Below, one piece after another: positions 16,701 through 22,495 of a stretch of DNA of 23,293 bases (positions within the stretch are counted from its first letter, which is position 1; each line of letters starts with the position of its first letter). The translations under genes and the position numbers were made by a program. Below the pieces are notes generated by a model. That model was given only the letters and a program-made list of their open reading frames with translations. It made no database searches and had not been told where the DNA came from. The DNA comes from Oscillospiraceae bacterium (GTDB taxonomy: Bacteria; Bacillota; Clostridia; Oscillospirales; Oscillospiraceae), in assembly GCA_902783825.1 (NCBI GenBank), contig CACZSJ010000164.1:1-23293 (forward strand), given 5' to 3'.

Positions 16701-17249
16701 CTGGATTTCATGGGAAGTCCGGAAGCCGTCAAAAAAGTGCTGCACGGGGATGTGACCCTTGATGGCGGCAAGATGGGCCACCGCGCCCATGTCCATACAT
16801 TCCTGCACGCTGGACGAGGCCAGCTGGGCCCAGCCGGTCTGGCGGCAGGCCATCACGTCCTGATGGTCGCCGAAAATAGACACGGCGTGGGTGCCCACAG
16901 TGCGAGCGGCTACGTGCATCACAGCGGGCATGTGCAGTCCGGCGATCCGGTACATGGGAGGGATCATCAGCATCAGGCCCTGGGAGGAGGTGTAGGTGGT
17001 GGCCAGAGAGCCCGCCTCCAGCGCACCCTGTACGGCACCGGCGGCGCCGGCCTCCGCCTGCATCTCCATCAGCTTGACGCGGCTTCCGAAGATGTTCTTC
17101 ATCCCGTGCGCCGACCACTCGTCTACATGGGTGGCCATAGGACTGGACGGGGTGATGGGATAGATGGTTGCCACTTCGGTAAAGGCGTAGGATATGTATG
17201 AGGCTGCCTCGTTACCATCCATGGACTTGAAGACTTTTCTGTCAGCCAT
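13731..17249 (-). CDS. nifJ: Pyruvate:ferredoxin oxidoreductase (NifJ-type), possible substrate variant
   Basis: This 1172-aa single-chain enzyme converts a 2-oxo acid and CoA to acyl-CoA, CO2 and reduced ferredoxin or flavodoxin. It is full length. Features in order: YPITPSS with T33, the catalytic glutamate in EMQAEAG, R116 in HVAAR; the ferredoxin-like insert with CIGCNRCSLVCP and CQGCGSCANVCP; CPGCGE, ATGCS and APC cysteines for the TPP-proximal cluster; and GDGWAYDIG and ANTGGQ for TPP/Mg binding. The normally near-invariant segment after ATGCS reads QAYGFFTPTYPQ instead of the SIYGGSAPATPY type, and HVSARAL reads HVAARTV, so the substrate pocket may differ. The start at 17249 has AAGGAGG 6 bases upstream. 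It has its own promoter and terminator. Confidence 0.9.
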   Translation of the reverse strand: MADRKVFKSMDGNEAASYISYAFTEVATIYPITPSSPMATHVDEWSAHGMKNIFGSRVKLMEMQAEAGAAGAVQGALEAGSLATTYTSSQGLMLMIPPMYRIAGLHMPAVMHVAARTVGTHAVSIFGDHQDVMACRQTGWAQLASSSVQECMDMGAVAHLAAIKGHIPVQHFFDGFRTSHEIQKIEVLDFEDMAKLVDWEELKKFRDRALNPEHPSIRHTGENDDIFFQHKEAINPLYDAFPAVVEEYMANISALTGREYKLFNYFGAPDAERVIVAMGSVCDAAREVVDYLRERGEKVGLIQVHLFRPFSLRHFIDAIPASCKILTTLDRTKEPGALGEPLYEDVGSALLESGRAIRLLGGRYGLSSKDTTPAQILAVYDNMKSAQKNHFTVGIHDDVTFRSLPVGENIVTAGKSIISCKFWGLGSDGTVGANKNACKIIGDNTDQYVQAYFQYDAKKSGGLTRSHLRFGHEPIHSTYYVTMADFVACHKQSYMNTYDIVSEVKPGGTFLLNTRWKGQQLVDNLPNRAKRVLAQRGIRFYTIDATDIAAEIGLGNRTSTILQAAFFKLANVLPIEEAVGHMKDAAVKSFSRKGDAVVNMNLAAIDRGLTDLVQIQVPAAWADLPDDPESVDETLPSFVRKVLIPMNRADGDNIPVSTFTQYADGIMPIGMAKYEKRGVADNVPVWDADKCIGCNRCSLVCPHAAIRPFLFTQEEADAAPADCVTKKAPGKGFEDYRYRIQVDVLDCQGCGSCANVCPAKEKALHMAPLDEQLPEQKNWDYCLGLSQKANPMNKFSAKGSQFEQPLYEFSGACPGCGETPYIKLLTQLFGDRMYVANATGCSQAYGFFTPTYPQTTNARGHGPAFSNSLFENNAEFALGMSLSADQLREQAKQHAQAVVAKTGDEKLKAALETWLAEGDEDEKTVALSDAVRLALAGNSENDPDVEYLRQRQDTLTKKAIWMFGGDGWAYDIGYGGLDHVLASGLDLNVLVVDNELYANTGGQSSKATPIGASVQFAAAGKATPKKDLGLILSTYGYIYVAQVCMGANPEHVIKCLKEAAAYKGPSIVIAYAPCINHGLPGGMAKSMDEGKAAVECGFWPLYRYNPDAQAQGRNPFSLDSGAPNGKLREYMMGETRFSSLTRTFPEVAERLFAQAEDFTNKRYAKYKKLAEQ

Positions 17250-17321
17250 AGTATGCCTCCTTGCGTGTTGATTCTCCGATATGCGGGGCGCCAGGAGAGG
17301 CGCGCCCGGCTCTTGCTTCTG

Positions 17322-17350
17322 ATTGTAAAAGCTTCTCCCGCCGGTGTCAA
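17322..17350 (-). promoter_or_regulatory. Promoter of the PFOR gene
   Basis: On the minus strand a consensus TTGACA (17350-17345), a 17-bp spacer and TACAAT (17327-17322) predict a leader of about 65 nt. The near-consensus boxes fit a strongly expressed central enzyme. Confidence 0.85.
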
Positions 17351-17418
17351 TATGCGACAGGCTTTTTTCATCGGGCGGGAAATTTACCAACGGTTCATTT
17401 TTTCTGTGCGCTTTGCTC

Positions 17419-17447
17419 TTGCGCCCGGGCAGGAAAGATGGTAAGCT
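17419..17447 (+). promoter_or_regulatory. Candidate promoter of the P-loop gene
   Basis: TTGCGC (17419-17424), a 17-bp spacer and TAAGCT (17442-17447) lie about 65 bp before the start. The boxes are weak compared with others in this window. Confidence 0.45.
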
Positions 17448-17511
17448 AAGGACAGAAGAACAGAGCAGACAAGAGAGATCCATTTTATCAAGACAAAGGA
17501 GAGTGGTCACC

Positions 17512-17928
17512 ATGGTTCAGATCATTATGGGCTTGAAGGGCTCCGGAAAAACCAAGAGGCTGGTGGAGCTGGTCCGGCAGGCGGTTAACGAGGATACCGG
17601 CGATGTGGTATGCATCGAGAAGGAACGCAAGCTCACCTTCGATATTCCCTATCAGGCGCGGCTGATTGAGGCCGGCGGCTATGATGTGGGCAGCTACGAG
17701 TTTCTCAAGGGGCTGATTTGCGGCGTTCATGCAGGCAACTACGACATCACCCATTTTTATATCGACAATTTTTACAAGCTGGTCAACGACAAATCTCCCG
17801 ACGCGTTGGAAGCCTTTCTGCTCTGGCTGGATAAGTTTTCCGCCGCGGAGAACATCAGCTTTGTGATCAGCATTTCCGCCGACCCGTCCACGGTCAGCGA
17901 GAAGGTGCGGGCGTTTATTCTGCCATAA
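17512..17928 (+). CDS. Small P-loop NTPase of unknown function
   Basis: This 138-aa protein begins with a Walker A motif (G7-L-K-G-S-G-K-T14) directly after a short beta strand, the start of a P-loop NTPase fold. A candidate Walker B strand is YDITHFYIDNFYKL, and a later strand ENISFVISISADP resembles the sensor strand. It is far shorter than typical kinases or AAA proteins, and lacks a membrane segment. I recall similar short Firmicute ATP-binding proteins without assigned function. The ATG follows AAGGAG with a slightly long gap. It is single, with a strong terminator, divergent from the PFOR gene. Confidence 0.75.
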   Translation: MVQIIMGLKGSGKTKRLVELVRQAVNEDTGDVVCIEKERKLTFDIPYQARLIEAGGYDVGSYEFLKGLICGVHAGNYDITHFYIDNFYKLVNDKSPDALEAFLLWLDKFSAAENISFVISISADPSTVSEKVRAFILP

Positions 17929-17952
17929 GAAAAAAGAAGATGACGTTTGACA

Positions 17953-17992
17953 CACAAGAGCGGAGATATGAAATCTCCGCTCTTGTGCTTTT
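17953..17992 (+). terminator. Rho-independent terminator after the P-loop gene
   Basis: A 14-bp perfect stem (17953-17966 with 17974-17987) with a short loop is followed by CTTTT. It lies 25 bases after the stop codon. Confidence 0.88.
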
Positions 17993-18011
17993 GCCGCAAA
18001 AATGCTATGCT
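17983..18011 (+). promoter_or_regulatory. Possible promoter of the AlaX gene overlapping the terminator
   Basis: TTGTGC (17983-17988), a 17-bp spacer and TATGCT (18006-18011) lie 35 bp before the AlaX start. The -35 box is part of the terminator stem of the preceding gene. No better promoter is visible in this short gap. Confidence 0.4.
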
Positions 18012-18046
18012 TTTCCCAGAACAATCAGCAAAGGACGAGGTGTGCT

Positions 18047-19204
18047 ATGACGGAAAAACTGTATGATTTTGACAGCGGACTGTTTCAGTTCCATGCACGG
18101 ATTCTGGACTGCCGGAAGACGGAGAAGGGATGGGCGTTGCTCCTGGATCGGACGGCCTTCTTTCCCGAAGGCGGCGGACAGCCGGCGGATACCGGCTGGA
18201 TCGGTGCCGCCCGGGTCTTGGATGTGCAAGAGGAGGGGGCAGAAATCCTCCATTACGTGGACGCACCCTTGACTCCGGGCGAGACGGCGTCTTGCCGGCT
18301 GGAGGAAGAGCAGCGACTGCGGCGGATGCAGAACCACTCCGGCGAGCATGTGATTTCCGGCCTGATCCATAGCTTGTACGGCTGGGATAACGTGGGCTTT
18401 CACATGGGGGAAAGCTGTATGACCATGGACTACAGCGGCGAATTGAGCTGGGGCGAGCTGATGAACGTGGAGACCCTAGCCAACCGGGCCGTGCGGGCCG
18501 ATCTGCCCGTCCGGGCTTGGTATCCGGAGGCAGAGGAGTTGGCAGCACTATGTTATCGCAGCAAGCTGGATCTGACGGAGAAGCTGCGCCTTGTGGAGAT
18601 TCCCGGGATCGACCTCTGCGCCTGCTGCGCCCCGCACGTGGCTAGTACCGGCCGGATCGGCGCGGTGAAGATCCTGACGGCGGAGCGCCACCGGGGCGGT
18701 ACGCGCATCACCGCTGTCTGCGGTATGGACGCGATGGAGGACTATCGGCGGCGGCAGGACAGCGTGGCTGCCATCTCCGCATTGCTCAGCGCCCGGCGGG
18801 AGGAGGTCGCGCCGGCGGTGGAGCGGCTGCTGGCGGAGCGGGATCGGCTCAAAGAGCGCGCAGCAGAGCTGAGCCTGGCGCTGGTGCGGCAGTTGGCAGA
18901 GAGCACAACGCCTACGCAGGGAAATCTCTGCGTTTTTGACCGGGTGTTGGACGAGGTGGCCCAGCGGGAGCTGGTCAACCGTCTGATGGAGCGCTGCGAC
19001 GGCGTAGCGGCGGTCTTCTCCGGCAACGATGAAGAGGGATATCGCTATATCATCGGCAGCCTGCACACGGATCTGCGTGCCCGCGCCCGGGACATCAACG
19101 CCGGCATCGGCGGCAAGGGTGGCGGCTCCGCTTCCATGATCCAGGGGCGGGCGTCCTTCTCCGCTGCGGCGATTCGGGCATACCTGGACGGCGGGGAAGT
19201 TTAG
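18047..19204 (+). CDS. AlaX-type alanyl-tRNA editing protein with DHHA1 domain
   Basis: This 385-aa protein is a free-standing editing factor related to the C-terminal half of alanyl-tRNA synthetase; such proteins hydrolyse tRNA(Ala) mischarged with serine or glycine. The N-terminal beta-barrel includes FFPEGGGQPADTG. The zinc/catalytic set H97-x-x-x-H101 (NHSGEHVISG) and C193-x-x-x-H197 (CCAPH) is intact. A helical linker (about 240-290) leads to a DHHA1 domain ending in GGKGGGSASMIQGR. This is the long AlaX-L form. The start at 18047 follows GAGG; longer in-frame starts lack family residues. No relation to the adjacent dehydratase operon is apparent. Confidence 0.9.
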   Translation: MTEKLYDFDSGLFQFHARILDCRKTEKGWALLLDRTAFFPEGGGQPADTGWIGAARVLDVQEEGAEILHYVDAPLTPGETASCRLEEEQRLRRMQNHSGEHVISGLIHSLYGWDNVGFHMGESCMTMDYSGELSWGELMNVETLANRAVRADLPVRAWYPEAEELAALCYRSKLDLTEKLRLVEIPGIDLCACCAPHVASTGRIGAVKILTAERHRGGTRITAVCGMDAMEDYRRRQDSVAAISALLSARREEVAPAVERLLAERDRLKERAAELSLALVRQLAESTTPTQGNLCVFDRVLDEVAQRELVNRLMERCDGVAAVFSGNDEEGYRYIIGSLHTDLRARARDINAGIGGKGGGSASMIQGRASFSAAAIRAYLDGGEV

Positions 19205-19256
19205 ACAAGCATCACCAAAGTGTATAATAAAAGACGGAAAACGGTCGGGATTTTTT

Positions 19257-19268
19257 GTCAAATTTGAC
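19257..19268. promoter_or_regulatory. Palindromic candidate operator upstream of the dehydratase promoter
   Basis: GTCAAATTTGAC is a perfect 12-bp palindrome, flanked by T5-T on the left and G-A5 on the right so that the symmetry nearly extends to 24 bp. It ends 10 bp before the -35 box and is centred about 51 bp upstream of the predicted transcription start, a position suited to an activator or to a repressor that blocks RNA polymerase. Confidence 0.5.
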
Positions 19269-19278
19269 GAAAAACAGA

Positions 19279-19307
19279 TTGACAATTCCGTGACGGTCCT
19301 TTATAAT
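19279..19307 (+). promoter_or_regulatory. Consensus promoter of the dehydratase operon
   Basis: TTGACA (19279-19284), exactly 17 bp, and TATAAT (19302-19307): both boxes and spacing match the housekeeping consensus perfectly. The predicted leader is about 75 nt and includes the hairpin at 19324-19356. An additional TATAAT at 19223-19228 with TTAGAC at 19201-19206 may be a second, weaker promoter. Confidence 0.9.
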
Positions 19308-19323
19308 AATAAGTGTGAGAGTG

Positions 19324-19356
19324 GCCTCTTTGCCGACATTGCTGCCGAAAAGAGGC
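19324..19356 (+). other. Leader hairpin of the dehydratase mRNA
   Basis: An 8-bp stem (19324-19331 with 19349-19356) with a 17-nt loop lies in the predicted 5' leader, about 20 nt before the ribosome binding site. No T-run follows, so it is not a terminator; it may affect mRNA stability or translation. Confidence 0.4.
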
Positions 19357-19388
19357 TAAAACAGGAAAAGAACATTGGAGGGTTACTC

Positions 19389-20600
19389 GTGAAAGATCTC
19401 AAGCATCTGATCTTCTTTGAGAATCTGCTTCAGGAGGCCAATAACGACCTGGTCAAACAGGCCAAGGCCGAAGGCAAGAGAGCCATTGGCTACACTTGCT
19501 ATTTTATGCCTGAAGTGCTTCTCGATCTGCCCGGCTGTTTCTCGGTTCGGCTGAGAGCGCCCCGCTGCACATCCCCCGACATCGCCACCTATTATTTGTC
19601 CGGTCGTGTCTGTCATTATGCCCGCAGCCTGCTGGAACGCGCCCTGGAGGGAGGCTACAATTTCCTGGACGCCCAGATGGCTACAGAAACCTGTACGGCG
19701 ACCTGCCGTTTCCAGGAGCATCTGCAGCAGAAGCGCCTGGACTCGGTGGAGGACATGCGCATCATCGACAACGACGATTTCTTCTGTGAGTTCACCGACA
19801 TTCCGTTTAAGAACACCGAGAACAGCTATCAGCACTTTGAGACCCAGCTGCGCGCCCACGTGCTGGAGCCGCTGCACGAGCACTTCGGCATCGACATTTC
19901 CGACGAGGCGATCCTGAAGACCATCGAGGCGCACAACGAGGTGTGCCGGCTGATCAACGAGATCGGCGAATACCGCAAGCTGGATAACCCCACCATCACC
20001 GGCTACGAATTCCACGTGATCCAGCTGGTGAGCCTGGCCTGTCCCAAGCATCTGATCCTGCCCTACCTGCAGGAGACGGCCAAGGAGATGAAGACCCGCA
20101 AGCCCGACAGAAAGAAGGGCTTCCGCTGCAAGGTGGTGCTGGCAGGCTCCGAGAACGACGATCCGGACTTCACCAAGCTGGTGGAGAGCTGCGGTGCTCT
20201 GGTGGTCTGCGACCGTTATTGCTACGGCGCGGCGGAATCCCGCATTCCCATTGTGGTGGAGGAAGGGAAGAGCCCGCTGCGCGCCATTGCCGAGCATTAT
20301 CTGAAGACCTCCAACTGTCCGCGCTTTATGCCCCAGGATGAAATGCGCGCCCGCAAGCAGAGGCTGGCCGATCTGGCCAAGGAGTATAATGCCGATGGCA
20401 TCATCATCGCGTCCAACAAATTCTGCGAGTATTGGAGCTATGAGCGTGTGATCGACACCTTTATCCTTTCCCGCGATTTCGGACTGCCTGTATGTTCCAT
20501 TGAGAAAGAATACATCAACGCGGCTTCCGGCCAGCTGCGCACCCGCTTCCAGGCCTTTGTGGAGAGTATTGAAATCAAGCACATCCAGGAGGGGAAATAA
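19389..20600 (+). CDS. 2-hydroxyacyl-CoA dehydratase, beta-like subunit
   Basis: This 403-aa protein belongs to the HgdB/FldC/BcrC (HGD-D) family of radical dehydratases that remove water from (R)-2-hydroxyacyl-CoA using a [4Fe-4S] cluster. The N-terminal A-I-G-Y-T-C37-Y-F-M-P-E segment is the family hallmark; C75 (SGRVC) and C102 (ETC) are the other expected cluster ligands, and C106 adds an unusual fourth cysteine. The C-terminal part (ADGIIIASNKFCEYW and the following Rossmann-like strands) aligns with HgdB. The start is GTG with GGAGGG 6 bases upstream; the frame extends further up through the promoter and is not coding there. It is one base from the next gene. The substrate cannot be assigned. 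Confidence 0.88.
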   Translation: MKDLKHLIFFENLLQEANNDLVKQAKAEGKRAIGYTCYFMPEVLLDLPGCFSVRLRAPRCTSPDIATYYLSGRVCHYARSLLERALEGGYNFLDAQMATETCTATCRFQEHLQQKRLDSVEDMRIIDNDDFFCEFTDIPFKNTENSYQHFETQLRAHVLEPLHEHFGIDISDEAILKTIEAHNEVCRLINEIGEYRKLDNPTITGYEFHVIQLVSLACPKHLILPYLQETAKEMKTRKPDRKKGFRCKVVLAGSENDDPDFTKLVESCGALVVCDRYCYGAAESRIPIVVEEGKSPLRAIAEHYLKTSNCPRFMPQDEMRARKQRLADLAKEYNADGIIIASNKFCEYWSYERVIDTFILSRDFGLPVCSIEKEYINAASGQLRTRFQAFVESIEIKHIQEGK

Positions 20601-20601
20601 G

Positions 20602-22227
20602 ATGGCAAAAAAGAGCATGAAAAAAGCGCTGAAAGACTTCTGGTTTGGCAAGCCTCACAGCGCGGAAGAGGGCGGCCGCCGGCTGGGCGAGCTGTATGAA
20701 GACAAGACAGGCTTATACAAGCACAGAGAGTGGCGCGGCGTCAAGGACACGTTCTACTACATGTACATGATCTGGGGATACAACTATCTCCACATGGTCA
20801 CGGATATCCTCAAGTACAGCAACAATCCTCTGGACTTTGTCAAAGGCACATGGCGTTACCGCTGGATGGGTCAGACCTATCTGCCGGTTATCCACTGGTT
20901 TGACCGGGGCCTGCAGGGCATGCGGGGCGAAGCGCTCCGTGCCTCCGCCTGGCATTACCGGGCCATGGTCAGCGCCTCCATTCAGCAGATCTGCAATTTC
21001 TTCAACGCGGATACCCGTTTGCACAAAGGCAAGGAGAACGAGGCTTTCCGGCACACCATCCTGGCAAACGAGACCACCTGCGGCACCATGTTCTATCCCT
21101 GGATGGACGCCGGCTATCAGTACATCCCCCTGGAGATGATCCCCTATTTCGTTACCTGCCATGTCAACTCCCACACGGTGCTCAACTACATTGACGCGGT
21201 TCAGTCCATCGGGCTGCCCGGCGACCCCTGTCCCATGTGTCAGGCGGAGTCCGGCCTGTTCGTGCTGGATGACGTGCCAGATGCCGCGCCCTTTGTGATT
21301 ACCTGCAACGAGGCTTGCGACGCGTCCGTGGCGACCTCCACCCTGCAGGACTGGTTCATCAACAGACCCTTGTTTGCCCTGCCCTTGCCCATGCAGTTTG
21401 ATGATCCTCTGGTCAAAAAATACTGCATGAACGAGATCGAGGAATGCTGGAAGTTTATCGAGGAGCAGACCGGCGAGCCCTTCAGCTGGGAATCCATGGT
21501 CAAGCGCCTGGAAAAACAGAACAAGCTGCAGCGGGATGAATGGGAGAAATGGGAAGTGGCCGGCAGAACCGATTACTACCCGGTCAACGGCGTGGCTCAG
21601 GCCCTGTTCCGCATCTTCTCCACGCAGTACGGCATTCAGGGCGACTTCTGGGATGAGGCCAGCGAGAAGGTCAAGAAGATCATGTACAAGTGTGTTCAGA
21701 AGAAGATCAATTCCTTCCCCCAGACCCGCCACCGGGTGATTGCCTGGTCCTGTGCGCCGCTGTATTTCTCCAACTGGTGCACCTGGGCTTACAACTGCTG
21801 GGGCCTGAACGTGATCATCAACATGGACTCGCTGATGTTTGACATGGAAGTGCGCACCGACACCTACGAGCACATGCTGGAAGACGTAGCTACCTACCAT
21901 ATGTGGGCGCCTATGCGTCGCATGGCGGTGGGCGGAATGCAGCACATTTTTGAGCTGTGGGAGAACATGGAGAAGTTCAACTGCGACATGGTCGCCATGT
22001 ACGACCAGCTCCAGTGCAAGGGGATGCAGGGCGTCCACGGCCTGTTTGAGGACGAGTTCCGCAAGAGAAACATCAACGCGTTCTGGATGCCCCACGCGCT
22101 GCCGGATTCCCGCACCGTGTCCCGTGCGGAGATCCGCCGTCAGATTAACGACTACATGACCACTGTTATGCATGAAGAGCCGCTGGATCCGTCTCTGCTG
22201 GATTTCGACGACTCTATGACCTGGTAA
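20602..22227 (+). CDS. 2-hydroxyacyl-CoA dehydratase, long alpha-like subunit
   Basis: This 541-aa protein resembles the alpha subunit of 2-hydroxyacyl-CoA dehydratases (HgdA, about 477 aa; most others about 410). The region from about residue 155 aligns with the family: N-E-T-T-C160-G, G-D-P-C210-P-M-C213, and T-C235-N-E-A-C239 with the following WFINRPLFALPLP, comparable to HgdA CCNNIC. The first 150 residues form an aromatic- and basic-rich extension (many Trp, Tyr, Phe, His) that the classic enzymes lack in this form. ATG follows the preceding stop by one base with AGGAGG upstream, so the subunits are co-translated. It should pair with the beta subunit and be activated by the ATPase at 22496. 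Confidence 0.82.
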   Translation: MAKKSMKKALKDFWFGKPHSAEEGGRRLGELYEDKTGLYKHREWRGVKDTFYYMYMIWGYNYLHMVTDILKYSNNPLDFVKGTWRYRWMGQTYLPVIHWFDRGLQGMRGEALRASAWHYRAMVSASIQQICNFFNADTRLHKGKENEAFRHTILANETTCGTMFYPWMDAGYQYIPLEMIPYFVTCHVNSHTVLNYIDAVQSIGLPGDPCPMCQAESGLFVLDDVPDAAPFVITCNEACDASVATSTLQDWFINRPLFALPLPMQFDDPLVKKYCMNEIEECWKFIEEQTGEPFSWESMVKRLEKQNKLQRDEWEKWEVAGRTDYYPVNGVAQALFRIFSTQYGIQGDFWDEASEKVKKIMYKCVQKKINSFPQTRHRVIAWSCAPLYFSNWCTWAYNCWGLNVIINMDSLMFDMEVRTDTYEHMLEDVATYHMWAPMRRMAVGGMQHIFELWENMEKFNCDMVAMYDQLQCKGMQGVHGLFEDEFRKRNINAFWMPHALPDSRTVSRAEIRRQINDYMTTVMHEEPLDPSLLDFDDSMTW

Positions 22228-22242
22228 GAGGAGGCGTCAATC

Positions 22243-22473
22243 ATGAAAAAAATCAAATGCCGCATCGCGAAGTTTTTCCTGAAGCTCCTGGGGATCTTTG
22301 TTTTGGCGAACGCTGCCATTTTTGTGGTGTTCTTCTTTGACCTGGACGGGAAGCTGATGTTCAACGTGGTGGAGCCTTTCCTGAAGAAGCACTACGACAA
22401 CATGGAGCGCAAGGATACCCTCAAGACGCCGTACGACATGGACAAATTCCCCAAGTACGAGTATAAGAACTGA
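22243..22473 (+). CDS. Small single-pass membrane protein within the dehydratase operon
   Basis: I do not recognise this 76-aa protein. A basic start (MKKIKCRIAKF) precedes one hydrophobic segment (about residues 12-32), and a charged C-terminal tail with several Lys, Asp and Tyr follows. Topology by the positive-inside rule is N-terminus in, tail outside. It has a strong ribosome binding site (GAGGAGG, 8 bases upstream), lies 15 nt after the alpha subunit and 22 nt before the activator, and must be co-transcribed with them. It may anchor or supply the enzyme at the membrane; this is inference from position. Confidence 0.8.
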   Translation: MKKIKCRIAKFFLKLLGIFVLANAAIFVVFFFDLDGKLMFNVVEPFLKKHYDNMERKDTLKTPYDMDKFPKYEYKN

Positions 22474-22495
22474 GCCGACAGAGGAGAACGAATAT

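Noticed and set aside
13731..17249. A frameshift or truncation in the oxidoreductase explaining the unusual segment
   Set aside because: The frame is continuous, family motifs continue on both sides in register, and length is normal.
19290..19388. Upstream extension of the dehydratase beta-like subunit in the same frame
   Set aside because: The extended start lies between the -35 and -10 boxes of a perfect promoter, so it could not be transcribed; GTG at 19389 has the ribosome binding site.
19383..22173. Long minus-strand frames opposite the two dehydratase subunits
   Set aside because: Both subunits match the HGD-D family on the plus strand with a consensus promoter; the opposite frames have no motifs.
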